From contig NC_133389.1 of NCBI RefSeq assembly GCF_047511655.1, positions 25,116,501-25,180,500 on the forward strand: DNA of 64,000 bases, read 5' to 3'. How positions within the stretch are numbered: position 1 is the first letter of the stretch; every line of letters begins with the position of its first letter. Shown piece after piece: positions 10,904-22,360 of the stretch. This DNA is from Castor canadensis (lineage: Eukaryota; Chordata; Mammalia; Rodentia; Castoridae). A program made the position numbers and the translations under genes. The notes beneath the pieces are model-generated. The model was not told the origin of the DNA, searched no databases, and was given only the letters and a program-made list of their open reading frames with translations.

Positions 10904-12884
10904 TCATTTTCATCTGTGTGTCTCCTCCACCAGAATGAAAGTCCCATGGTAGGGATGTTTTCTATGTTGTCTCTGCCAAATCACCAACCCCTAAGAAATG
11001 TTTGGCATGCTAGGGATCAATGCATATTTTGTGAATCAATGGATGAGACCACTAGATGCTTGCCTCTGGGGTTGAGCCAGCCACAGCTTAATAACTAATC
11101 CATGAAAGAGCTGCTTATGTCCAGTTTTCTGGTTTTTTTCCCTCCCAAACTGAACCAATCTCACAGTGATTGAACTAATTCAATCACCTATAAATTTCCC
11201 CAGCATGGTAAGAGATACAGCCACTAACATTTCTACATTTCTTTCTTAAATTCTTTAATTACAAATACATGTGAATGGTTAAAGCAAAAAAGTTATTACT
11301 CCACCTAAGCTTGAAATAGTTCTTGTAAAAATAAGTGAATATTGTCCCACTAATTGTGGGCTTCCTCATTGTGCTTGGAAAAGGCTCAAATAAAATGGAA
11401 ACAATCAACGTGATTCCTTTCACACTAAATTACAGACTTCGCAAAACAGCCTGCCTGCATTTGGCCACACAGATGTGCCTCAGGGGAGATTCTAAAACAT
11501 CTGCAGATAAACAACACCAGTTCACAACAGGACTTACCAGTCAGGCCCACTTAGTATTATTCTTTTTGCCAAATGAAAGTGTCAGCCAACAACTTGTTAG
11601 GTCTTACAGTTAGTTCTCAATTCGGACAGCTATCTTATATTCTGGAAGCTGACTACAAAATAGATGCATCCATTAGTGGGGAAATTCCTGGAGAAAAAAA
11701 TCCTTCTTTCATTTACCAAATATTGACCAACTAGAACCTCATAAGTATGTTGGTCATACCAAGTAAACACTTGGAGACACTACAGGGGACAGGGAGGGAC
11801 AGGGCTGTTTGATACTAGGACAGAGGTGCTCCAGTGAAGCATCATGGGTAAGGTTTCCTTGCCTGTAAGGCAAGATCTGAATAAAGGGAGAAGGAAGACA
11901 TGAAAATTTAAGGAAGGAAAGTGTTCCAAAGAAAGCACATACAAAGATCCTAAGGTTAAAAATGGGCTGCTTTCTTTCTTTGCTCCTTTCTCCCTTTGGC
12001 CGTACTCCAGACCCCCTCATCCCAGCCCAGAAGCCAGCCTCCCCTTCTCTAGGCCATCCAGGGACTTCTTCTCACCCTTTGTCTAATTTCAACATGTGAG
12101 TAACCTGTCCCCAAAAGTTTTGTTGCTGGGGGCTCTAAGACTAGTTCTCTCTAGTAAACAAAATTACTTTGTCCACCCACAGCCAGGAAGCTGCTAAGGC
12201 CTTTCAGCACAGGTTTTCTTCTGCTGACAAACTCCATCATCAAGTAGAGGTGCTGGCAAGACTTCGCCCGTTTCCTGGGATAGCCCCCTCCACACACACA
12301 CTCACACTCTCCCACAACGAAGCTCACACTGTGAAAGTAAGGAATTGCTGAGCACCATGACTGAGCAGGCTGGAAGGGTGCTCACTCTGTCCCATTTCTC
12401 ACTAACACATGTCATCATGAATCTCACTGCCAGGGAGGGAAGGGAGACACAGTGAGGAGAAAATGGCTGGGACTGGAGCTTAGGGTCATTTAGTCCAGGC
12501 CAGTGCCTGCTCTTGCAGCTCCCCCACTGGAGAAGAAGATACAAGAGCTAGTGGGGAGAAAGAAGCCCGACCATGGGCTTAACAGCTTCCCCAGCTGGAC
12601 AGGATCAGCACTGCTAACAGGATACAGGCTAAGGTTCTGCTGAGATTGGTCAAGGTGCCTGAATACAATGATGCTTTTCACTATTTTCTATTTGCCTCAG
12701 CTTCATTCCCAGAAGTTTCTGATCCCATGCTTATAACAAAACTGGCTGTTTATTTGAACAGAAATGGCATACATGGCAAAGCAGGCCAAAGTACCACTGA
12801 GTCATCTACTTGCTTCTTGTCTGCAGTTGTTTTCTATTAGAATGCTGCGGGGTGCATTGTGTTTGGTGCCTTCTGTACATCGTT
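10904..12884. other. Non-coding sequence, no gene recognised
   Basis: Unique-looking DNA with a short CA run (12290-12310). Open frames of up to about 94 codons show no recognisable product. Confidence 0.55.
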
Positions 12885-13020
12885 TGCTTTAACAGTCGTT
12901 ATAATAACATGAAATGGGGCTTAGTGTTCACGTATTACAGGTGTAGAGACACCCTGTCCAAGATCACACAGCTATAAAAGAGCCAGAGCTGGAGAAAATG
13001 TGCATGTTTATAGTCTAAGG
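12885..13020 (+). repeat. MIR SINE fragment
   Basis: Contains the MIR-like order TTACAGGTGTAGAGACACCCTG, then AAGATCACACAGCTATAAAAGAGCCAGAGCTGG. Confidence 0.6.
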
Positions 13021-13534
13021 GGACTGCTTTTCTTGCAAATCCATGCAAAGATGAGTGAAAGAGGAATAAATGCTGTATATCCTATATATTTATGGATGAG
13101 ATAAATTCTGTAATCCATCGTCTCAGGATGAGATGATCAGGATTCTAGTTTGTTCTTGGTAAGAAGAGGGTCAACAGGGGTCAGAAGGGTGATGAAAAGA
13201 GGCAAACCCAGAAGAGGAATCAGCTGACTACAGTTGCTTGCCCCAGGCTGCCTGAGCTGGCTTTTCTTTGTACAGGTAAGAAGAGAGGCTCCTGCAGTAG
13301 TCAGCACCTTACTAGGGACTAGCTCCCAATCCTGCCTGGCAGGAGTCTGGCCTGATGCAGAAAAAAAGCAGGAAGGCACCCAAGCAATGTGAATGGAAGC
13401 CAGGCAAAGAGTCTGCCTTAAAAATTCCAAGGCCTGAAAGATTCCTTCATTTCACAAACATAGAGGCACAGAGTGAAAAAAAAAACTGGCCAGGAAGACA
13501 TCTCCAGTCTGGGCAGAATCAGGGACAGAGCAAC

Positions 13535-14170
13535 TCAACCATAACTCATTCATTCATCCATTTGGATTCATCTAGACATGAAGTTCTTGTCCTCAGAGCA
13601 CTAATATTCAAGTGAAGGAGATAGACTATGAAGTAGGAAAAATACAGTAAGTGTAAGGAGGTAGAGAAGGTGATCAAGAAGTCAGGGGACCCAAGCCTTG
13701 TATGCATATATGAATAATAAAACAAAAAAAATTCATATTACAGCTAGAACTCAGGGGAAGACCTCCCTAGGGTGACTTTGGGCAGAGACCTCAATAAGGC
13801 AGACAGCAGGTATAAGGTTCCTAAGAAGGGAACATCTTGGTGTGCAAAAAACAGCAAGAGGCCAGAACCTGGGTGGGATCAAATGAGAAATAGCAGGGGA
13901 GGAAATGCTGTGGAGACATAATTGGTGCTAGATCAGGAAGATTTATAGGTTAAGGACAGGACTTTGTTTTTTCTTTTTTTTTAATAAGTAATATAAAGCC
14001 ATGGAATAGCTAAAAAGAGATGAATGTTTTGCCCTCTCATGTTGTATTCTTGCTACAATATGAAGAAGAAAGCACGAAGACTGGAATTAGGATGGAGTAA
14101 CAGAGAACACAAGCATGGGGTGGAGTCAGGGAGTGCTATAAAGGTAGCCCCAAAGTGATCTGATGATGGA
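13535..14170 (+). repeat. Ancient multi-kilobase interspersed repeat fragment (unnamed family)
   Basis: The order '...TTCTTGTCCTCAGAGCACTAATATTCAAGTG...GACCTCAATAAGGCAGACAGCAGG...AACAGCAAGAGGCCAGAACC...' matches an old dispersed mammalian repeat, of which the 39.9-41.1 kb region appears to be the following part. I cannot name the family. A short L1 tail is inserted at 13690-13746. Confidence 0.4.
13690..13746 (+). mobile_element. Extremely short L1 3'-end insertion
   Basis: Carries only the last about 40 bases of the L1 3' UTR (CCAAGCCTTGTATGCATATA, TGAATAATAAAAC) and an A-run, followed by TTCATATTACAGCTAG. It is flanked by near-identical 12-mers GAAGTCAGGGGA (13678-13689) and GAACTCAGGGGA (13747-13758; 11 of 12 match), the expected target-site duplication. 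Confidence 0.7.
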
Positions 14171-14360
14171 TCACAGATGGGATGTATGTGACAGATTTGA
14201 TTCACGAGTGACACTGTGGTTTTCAGCCTGAGCATCTGGCTGAATTGTGATGCCCTTTTACCAAAATGGAGTCTCTGACATGAATGTCAGAGTCTGTGCT
14301 CTACTAAGCTTCTGGTCTCAGAGCGATGGATGGCAGATAAAAAGGGTTTAATATATTTAA

Positions 14361-14450
14361 GGACTGAGGGTATACTCAGTGGTAGAGTGGCCGCCCAGCA
14401 TGTGTGAGACCCTATATTTGATGCCCAGCACTGCAGAAACAAAACTAAAA
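14361..14450 (+). mobile_element. tRNA-derived (ID-like) SINE
   Basis: ACTGAGGGTATACTCAGTGG, then TAGAGTGGCCGCCCAGCATG, then a degenerate B box (TATTTGATGCC), ending in an A-rich tail. It is too degenerate to be a tRNA gene. Confidence 0.7.
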
Positions 14451-14950
14451 CTACAAATGATAAGATGAGTGCAGTAATAGTGCTCGCACATGTATGAAAG
14501 AAGCGTTTCACTACCCTCCTTCCCTTTGGCTTGGGCTATGATTGTCAGTTATTTTAGCTGTGAAATTAAGATTTTAAATGAAATTTTAATTGGAATACCA
14601 CAATGTAAAACAGACAAATTGCAAATTTTTCCTAATTAAAATTTATACTTTGAGTTCAGTTCCAACATTTACCTATTATAAAGTCAATCAATGGAGCTAA
14701 ATGGTTTTGCTGTACATAGACATTTGAAATCAGATGTTATGATGACAGTTGTAGTGTTCTGTAAGCTTGACCTTCCAGTTTATTTCTGTTTTGTTTGGTT
14801 GCATCTTATGAATGGTAAAAGTTTTAAATGTGCTTTGTGCCAGTTATAATACCTTTGGCTGCATGCCACAGTTAAATATTAGTGTCTTAACTATAAGAAT
14901 ATTTATTTATTGTTGATTAACAAAAGCCAGAAAACAGATGTGTACCACTT
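14451..14950. other. AT-rich non-coding sequence
   Basis: No repeat or gene recognised; AT-rich with homopolymer-like stretches. Confidence 0.6.
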
Positions 14951-14966
14951 AGAAATTGCACTTAGG

Positions 14967-15139
14967 CAAAATAGTTTCTGCTAGGTATTGGGGGGGGAGA
15001 GGGAGGGGGCAGAGTGGGTGGTAAGGGAGGGGGTGGAGGCAGGGGGGAGAAATGAACCAAGCCTTGTATACACATATGAATAATAAAAGAAAAAGGAAAA
15101 AAAATCCTTATATCAGCTAGCAAAAAAAAAAAAAAAAAA
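14967..15139 (+). mobile_element. 5'-truncated L1 3' end with extra 3' tag and target-site duplication
   Basis: The sequence matches the 3' UTR end of the - strand L1 at 47.7 kb: CAAAATAGTTTCTGCTAGGTATTG, a G-rich tract (14990-15050), then CCAAGCCTTGTATACACATATG and an A-rich tail. After that tail come about 17 extra bases (TCCTTATATCAGCTAGC) and a second A-run of 18-19. The perfect 16-bp duplication AGAAATTGCACTTAGG flanks it at 14951-14966 and 15140-15155. The 62-codon reverse frame over the G-rich tract is spurious. Confidence 0.9.
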
Positions 15140-15155
15140 AGAAATTGCACTTAGG

Positions 15156-15799
15156 TTTCAACCAGTAGCCCCAAGATAGATAATACTTGGAACTACCACA
15201 GGAGTTCAACACAGTCACAAAGGACCCAAATATTTCATTCTGTTACCACCAAGCCATCTTTCCAGCCTAAGGGATCACATCATGGACATCAGCAGTCACA
15301 ATGCCATTAAAAAAAAGCAAAAGCAAAGAGGTAGCCAAGGCAGAAAGAGGCTTTCTCATTCTGGACTTCCCTGTCTCATTATCAGGAAAGCATCTTTTCC
15401 TGAAACCTCTAACAAAGTTCTCTCATGTCTAATTGGCCACATCTGGGCCACATGCCCACTCCCAGGCCTGACCTAAGTTACAGGATTCTGCCTGCCAGTG
15501 TAACAAAAATGGAATAATTTCAAGAAAGTTTCCAATACCTGAAATTTGAAAGACTAATAAATGGCAGAAACATTTTGTATAAAGTGGAATAAGTACTCAG
15601 AGATACATAAAGCTGGGCCATCTCCTGCTACTCTCAGTGGCAAAAGGCAATTTTGGTTGATTCTTTTCTGAATATTTTATTTTAAAAGGTGGAATAATTG
15701 TTTGGCATGAAGTAAAACCACTTAAAGATGATATTTTCCCATTTATGTCCTCAGAGTCCCATTCTCTGTTCTCCCAGAATCTCCTTCTTTCTCCCTCTT
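15156..15799. other. Non-coding sequence, no gene recognised
   Basis: Unique sequence between two L1 tail insertions. No recognisable coding or RNA signal. Confidence 0.6.
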
Positions 15800-15810
15800 A
15801 AAGAATGTCA

Positions 15811-16359
15811 CTCTCTCATATACAAACATATATGTAGAACATGTTTGTAATAGTGGAACTACACTGTGGAACTTGGGGAAGGAGAGAAAGAAAAAGGCAA
15901 TGACATCAGCAATATCGTAATACATCATCTGGGAAGGTAGAGGATATAAGAATACGTACTGAAAGCTGTTGAATAATGGGGGTGTGGGAGGGAAGGAATA
16001 AGGAAGAATAATGGAAGGGGCTGAACAAACCAAAGGGAAGTATATGCACAGTAGGGATACACTGAGAAATCCCTATGAACATTGACTTAGAAATTAATAA
16101 TGAAAGACAAGACTGTAAAGTAGGTATGATGTTGGGGGGAAGGTTGAACAAAGGAGATTAAGGTAAGGGAAAATGGTTGATGGACTTCATATACTTACAT
16201 GAAATAGCACAATGAAACCTCTTGCAGTTGCTTTAAGTGGGTTGGGAATGGGTTGAGGGGAGAGATGGTGAGGGCAATCTAACCAATGTACACCGTTAGC
16301 CTATTTGGAATTGTCATAGTGAATCCCACCTATACAACAAGTATGTCCTAAAGAAAAAG
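15811..16359 (+). mobile_element. Probable L1 3'-UTR insertion of a second type
   Basis: About 550 bases ending CCTATACAACAAGTATGTCC, then TAAAGAAAAAG, an A-rich tail. The 11-mer AAAGAATGTCA lies at both ends (15800-15810 and 16360-16370), consistent with target-primed reverse transcription. The body (CCTCTTGCAGTTGCTTTAAG, GGGTTGGGAATGGGTTGAGG) differs from the 3' UTRs at 29.1-29.5 and 47.7-48.2 kb, so it would belong to another L1 subfamily or another non-LTR element. Reverse frames of 81-96 codons in it are shadows. Confidence 0.6.
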
Positions 16360-16370
16360 AAAGAATGTCA

Positions 16371-19195
16371 TCCTCTTCTGACATCCCCTCCTACATCTCC
16401 CCAGAGTCACTGATCCTGATTTCTCCATTTGCTTCCCCAGCTCTACTCCAATGATCTGTGCAAGGAGTTGTACAAACTTGGTATTTCCCTGGAGATGAGC
16501 AGAGAACAGGCCATAGAACTCCATTATTCAGTATTTTTAATTTTGACACAAGATCATATTGAACAACAGAGTCAGGCTAGAAGTGCCCCAAACATTTACA
16601 ACAAGAGTAAGGTAAACTTACTCACCACCCAACATTATCAACCTGTGGCATGTTACAACTCATTTGTTATTTCATGAATGACTACAGCTACGGGCTCTGA
16701 ACAATGAACATGGCATCTACTTCCATACGACCCACATCTACTTTAGAGCTAAACTCTCTTGTATATTTCACTGTGATTATTTAGATGGAGGCCTGAGTTG
16801 TTTGTAAAGCTGACAGTATTCTTACGTGAAAAAAAATGTGCTCCGTGACAACAGAAAAAGCCTTATCCTGGAGGTCTACATCCTCTACACACACATACAC
16901 ACACACACTAAACTCAACAACACAAAGAAAGTAGAGTAGTCCTCAGGGTTTAACTTTAAGATGGGAAATATTTAGTGTAGGTCCTTTTCCTTAGTCTATG
17001 GTTTTTAGATGTATTAAAGGTACTAAAAAGTAATAATAAGCCTCAATTCATCATATGGTAGGATAAATAGGAGTTTCAAGGAACTAATTTTTTATTATTT
17101 TTCCAGACACCATTAGAAGTATATGATACATTAAACAAGATGATTACCACATTAACATGTTATCAAGAAAGGCAGTGATTTAAAGGAACCCAGGCAATTG
17201 AATCTGTGAACTCTATATAGCTGGCCCCCGTATGACTCCATGTTGACTCCCTCCCTGATGGAAGAATAAAAATGTACAAACTCAGCAGAAAAGGACCTTG
17301 TTCTTGAGGATAGAAAAGAGCATGACTCAAGACAGTGGAAGACACCATCCATAGGCTATTTGGAAAAGGCATTTCCTGGAACTGTGGTTACATACTCTCA
17401 GAGGTCAGGATAGAATCTCCTTTCTCCATCCTGGAGAAGATTACATAGTAGGGATCGGAATAATATCAATAAGGTAGCCATGGTTGAACTACCAAAGAGT
17501 CTCATTTTCAGTTCAGTTTTCAGCATCAGAAGTTCAAATTATGGAGCATCATCACTGATAAAATTGAAAAATGAAATACTATCTGTGATTTCAAACTAAC
17601 CAAAATTGAAAATCTCAAATTCTTTATTATTTTTGACTGGAAATAATGGCTTAATTTCAAAATAAAGTAGCTATAGAGTTTGAGGCTGGCTTGCTTTTAA
17701 TGACTGAGGGTTTCTTTGTCCAAGACAAGAAAATTAGCCTTGGTCACTACACCAAAGATGATAATGGTAACTAACTCCATGACCACTTTTCCATCTCTGT
17801 TCTTCAATATGACTGATAGCTGACATTCTTTGCAAAAGCAGCTCTGAACCCAACTTCCCTGCAGCCCTTAGGCCCCTCCTATGCTACCATCTGGTCCCAT
17901 TTTGCTCTCAGCCCCCTTAGCTGAGTCATTTGACTTCCCTTGCAAGCTGAGGCCTTACTCAACTCTGTAAGCCATTCTTCAGACAAGGGAAATGTATGAT
18001 TATGGACTTTCCTTCTGTATGTACAGATGCTTTTGTTTCACATGGTCTGCATATTCTACTCAATTCATCTTCAGTTACCCAGATCATAAGTAGCTATATC
18101 CCAAGACACAGCAATATAGACACTCCACCCATTTTTCATATTTTAAAATTAAGTGGTTTCTCCCCTTCTATAATCATATACCCTGAGGGCTAGTGTTCAT
18201 CAATTAATTATGCCTTTGCTCATTCTTTGGGTCTTATCCTAATGCCTTATTTATTTAATATTCTCAGTATGCATTTTTAGCACATCCAAGAGCAGCTAAA
18301 TTGCTATGTGGTTTTACCAAATAGCATGCTTTGGGAAGCAAATAAGGGAAAACTCAATTCAAATGGTTTGAACAATGAACAAAATCCATGAACTGTCATA
18401 ATTAGAATAGTGGAGACTGACTAGGACATCATCCATCATTTCTTTGAGGACTCAGATTTTTTCCTTCTCTCTACTCTTCTTTATTCAGCAAGTGAGCTTG
18501 TACCTCTTCATGGTCATAAGATGGCTGGGACAGTTCCAGGTTTTGCAGCTCTCTGCAACATCAAGGGCAACAGAAACCATAGAGAAATTCTCTATTACTT
18601 TGCCTCCAGCCCCCACTTTCTTTTTATCAGTTGGAAAATCTTTCACCAAAATTCCAAGTGATTCTCCAGCAGCTCTCTCTCATTGGCTAATACTACACTA
18701 AATTCCCATGTCTCAACCAATCACTGACAAAAGGGAAACTAGGTCACCTAATTATCTTAAAGCCAATTTGTATTTACTCTTCCTCCCCTCCCCAAAAAGA
18801 TGGACAGAACAAAATAAAACATAGAAGTAAAGAGGATAAGGAGGATATTGCAGGGGGCAACCAATGTAAATAAAAGCACATTCATCCACTATTTGATATG
18901 ATCAGAGTTACCTCTTAGAAGTGCCCTCATAAGAAGGGTATAAATGTCAAAAAGCCATAGTAGTATAAATAATATTAAAATTATTAAATTTGATAATATT
19001 AAAATTATTATGAAGTAGTGTAGATATCTCGGTACTTTAAGATACATTACCTTGAAAATTTTTGAAATTTGAGTGATTATTTCTCATCAAACCGAAAATC
19101 AAATCACTCAATCTGGAGTACTAGATGCAGTTTTTCTCCATTATAAGGGAGTTCATTAGTGCATTGGTATTAGCTAAAGATAAATAAATATCCAC
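16371..19195. other. Non-coding sequence, no gene recognised
   Basis: Mostly unique, AT-rich sequence. A short (CA)n lies at 16889-16909. A perfect 18-bp direct repeat ATAATATTAAAATTATTA lies at 18969-18986 and 18993-19010. No exon or RNA gene is recognised. Confidence 0.55.
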
Positions 19196-19199
19196 TACA

Positions 19200-20135
19200 G
19201 GATTTCAAGAGTTACTCTAAAGTGACAGCAAGTAAGACAGTGTGTTACCCACATAAGAGTAAGTAAGGACATCAATAGAACAGAATAGAAAGTCCAGGAA
19301 TAGGCCTACTTACATGTGGCTGGTGAGTTTTCAACAGATGATCCAAAGCAATTCAATGGGGGAAGAAAAAGTTTTGTTGAACAAATGGAGATGGAACAAC
19401 TGCATGACCATAGTGGAAAAAAATGAATCTTATCTTTACCTCACACTACACATAAAAATTAATTTTACAAATCATAGACATAAACATTAAAAAACACTAA
19501 AGTTTCTAACTGACAACACTTGAAATAGTCTTTATAACCTGACAATAAACAAAGATTTCTTAGACAGGTCACATATTTCATTAATGACTTATGAAGACTG
19601 GAGGTGTGGCTCAAGGAGTAGAGTGCCTATTTTGCAAGTGCGAAGCCCTGAGTTCAAACCCCAGTCCCACCAAAAAAAAAGAAAAAAGATTTATGCAAGA
19701 ATGTTCAATAGTTTTATTCATAATAACCCCAAAATGAAAACAACCCAACAACAGGGAAATGGATAACTAAATTATGGTATACGAATAACAAAAAATTGAC
19801 TATTTGGTGCGTTCAACTAGAATGAAGATCAAAACATTCTAAGTGAAAGAAGCTGTGTATAAGCATGTGTTACATTGTTCTATTTATAAGATAGTCAAGA
19901 ATAAATACAACTAAGGCAATGTAATATAATTAAGAATGACTGGTTTCCTCTAGGGATGGGAGGAGGGCTATTGACTAGAAAGAAGCAAAAGGAAAACTGA
20001 AGCAGTGATAGAAGTGTTTTGTATCTTGGTTGGTGTTCTGATTACATCAATGTACACAGGTATCAAAACTCATCGAATTGTACACTCAATAGCTTTTCAC
20101 TTTTTTGTAAATCTTACCTCAATAAAAACAAAATA
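19200..20135 (+). mobile_element. Ancient L1 (L1M-type) ORF2 end and 3' UTR fragment
   Basis: Very diverged, but the order of an L1 ORF2 C-terminal region can be followed: ACAGAATAGAAAGTCCAGGAATAG, CAAATGGAGATGGAACAACTG, TTATCTTTACCTCACACTAC, GAATGTTCAATAGTTTTATTC, ACAACAGGGAAATGGATAAC. It ends in an AATAAAAAC-rich tail near 20120-20135. No frame is preserved. A SINE at 19597-19690 interrupts it and is therefore younger. Confidence 0.7.
19597..19690 (+). mobile_element. tRNA-derived SINE nested in ancient L1
   Basis: GGAGGTGTGGCTCAAGGAGT (A-box-like), GAGTTCAAACCCCAGTCCCACC (B box GAGTTCAAACC) and a long A tail. Possible diverged flank duplication GACTTATGAAGA / GATTTATGCAAGA. The preserved box sequence suggests a relatively recent copy. 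Confidence 0.85.
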
Positions 20136-20290
20136 TAATACATGAGTACTGAATTATATGTTGCATTTTCTTTTGTCTGCATTGTAGGATTTCTAAAATC
20201 ATGATGTCCTTTTAATTACATTCTAAAGAAAGTAGTCAGCTGACATTGAATTTTAAAAATAAGACAGTACCTATTTAGTAATAGTATTTA

Positions 20291-20310
20291 TTTTATTTTA
20301 TAAAATAAAA
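20291..20310. repeat. Perfect 20-bp AT palindrome
   Basis: TTTTATTTTATAAAATAAAA equals its own reverse complement. Direct repeats AATAGTATT flank it at 20280-20288 and 20310-20318. No element is recognised around it. Confidence 0.9.
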
Positions 20311-20349
20311 ATAGTATTCAGAAAATTTTTACTCACAGAGAACATTTAT

Positions 20350-20865
20350 TCAGACACTATAAATGTACAACTTGAAATTTTTTATAAATAAATCCCCCGT
20401 ATAATCACCTCTCAGATCAAGATATAAAACATCACCAGCACCAAGAAGCTTCCCACTGCCCACTCATTGCTATGTACTATTCCATTATATGAATACACCA
20501 CATTTGGATTATCCATTCTGCTCTTAATAGACATTGGATTATTACCAATTTCTGTTTATTATAAATAAGACTACAGAGCTTTATTGTACATTTTGGTGAA
20601 CTTACATATTTATGTATGGGTCAGATTTCTTAGGTACTAAGACCTTTCCAAATTGACTATGCCAATTTATATTCCCACCAACAGTGTAAGAATTCCTGTA
20701 GTTCTGAACTCTTATCAAGATAAGATTTTATCAGACTTGTTTTTATTTGTTTTTTTGGTTGTTTGGTTTTCATTGTGTATGTTGGGGGACATTGTGTTTT
20801 CTTTTGCTTTTTTACGTTTTAGTGGGTCTGCATGTTGTGGTATTTCACAGAGGTTTTAACCTACA
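20350..20865 (-). mobile_element. Ancient L1 ORF2 fragment, reverse orientation
   Basis: Reverse-strand L1 ORF2 landmarks: CCATTCTGCTCTTAATAGACATTGG, TTATATTCCCACCAACAGTGTAAG, and later GTGGTATTTCACAGAGG. No open frame is preserved. The subfamily is not the younger one seen at 47.7 kb. Confidence 0.65.
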
Positions 20866-21129
20866 GTTAAAGTTTACTTTAAATTTAAATTTAGATCAAA
20901 ATTAGATGAGATAATTTCATATGCCAGAGAGCAAAGAAACATAGCAGCATAAACTACGGGGTGCTGTCACAACTCAGTATTTTCTTATAAATCAATAATC
21001 TTACAACTAGGTGCTGTAAATGACTTTTGTTATGATTGATGAAGCCACATTTGCCAGTGAAACATAAAAATATGGGGAGATATTAGGAAATATTGCTTGT
21101 CACAACTCCAGATAATGGCAATTAAAAGA

Positions 21130-21290
21130 AGTAGAATTTTCTAAGTCATCACAATAATCTCATGGAAGAGATGTCACTGTGCATATTCCATAGGTAAGGA
21201 ATCTGAGTAATAAGTAAACCCAGAATTCAAAACCAGGCAGGTCCAATTCTAATACCCACGTTCTTGCCATGTGAATCAAGCAGAATATAA
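21130..21290 (+). repeat. MIR-like SINE fragment
   Basis: CACAATAATCTCATGGAAGAG, TAGGTAAGGAATCTGAGTAAT, then AACCCAGAATTCAAAACCAGGCAGG follow the MIR order with strong divergence. Confidence 0.45.
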
Positions 21291-22019
21291 AAGACGTAAA
21301 GAGAAATTCACGTCCCTTACCCCTTTAATCTTCATAATTTATAATTTTCAAATCCATTATCTCAATAGAATTCCCTCACCTGCTTATTATAGATAAAGCT
21401 TACTAAACTCTGTTTATTATAAGAGTACACGTTTACAGCGTTCTGTGTACTGCAGGTAAGGGAGGGATATAGTCCTACTTCAGCATAAAAAACTGTACTC
21501 AAGAATGCCAGAGCCAGGACCAGATTGGGAATCCCCTTCTCTATGCTTGGCCACCATAGCAGAGATCAGCCAAACCCTCATCTCCAGCATCTGTGTATCC
21601 CTTGAGCATGAGCTATAGGGTGTGAGTGGGTGGGGCACAAGGATGTAGTGGTCTCCGCTCCACCCTGAGTCCACACTGAATTCCCTTCTTTCAAACAACT
21701 GTCACTCTCAGGTGTTGATTCTTTCATTGTTTTCTCCTCCCCTGAATTTATAAAATCATAGGAGAACCTTGCTTACTTATCCACCCCACTCCCTACCAAA
21801 AAAAAAAAAAAAGTAACTAAAGGGGAAAAAGAAGAAATATTTTAAGCTCAATAAACTTCTCAAGGTTATGTAAACCAGATTGATGTGGTAAAGTCTAGAG
21901 TTCAAAATGTCCAGCAACCCAGTAGGAGCTATCATCCACTGAAATGCTGAGCCTTCTCCCTTTAGAGCTGAGATTTTCTTTGAACCACATCACTCCTGAT
22001 CAGGATAAAGACTTCCCAG

Positions 22020-22360
22020 GCCATTGACTAACAAAGATAAGTGCTAAAGTGGCCTAATTACACCTGAAGTGGCAAATCACCCTTACAAGAAAGCTAATGT
22101 TTTTTGCCAACACAGAAGCAATCCAACTGTTCCTTTGTCTTATAATGATTGGGTTAACAAGGCAGGGAACACCTTTACAATCAAGTCTGTATATATCTTG
22201 ATTCATTGTAGCTGTCGAAAGTAGAACCTGTTTTTCTAACCCACGAGGGGGAAAGTCTTAGCAACTTGGACAGCTGGCAAAATAGGACATATGCTCCAGA
22301 TGCATGATGAAAAATTGATTTCTTCAAATTTTCAATTAAGGACGATAATCTCTGCTAAAT
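22020..22360. promoter_or_regulatory. Candidate conserved regulatory block
   Basis: Repeat-free sequence with several factor-like motifs close together: CCTAATTACACC (homeodomain core), CCTTTGTC (SOX/TCF-like), AGATAAG (GATA) and a CAGCTG E-box near 22271. Called only from motif clustering and absence of repeats. Confidence 0.2.

Noticed and set aside
19597-19690. Possible tRNA gene from A-box and B-box motifs
   Set aside because: The sequence matches other tRNA-derived SINE copies in the window and ends in an A tail; a proper cloverleaf with anticodon arm is not formed.
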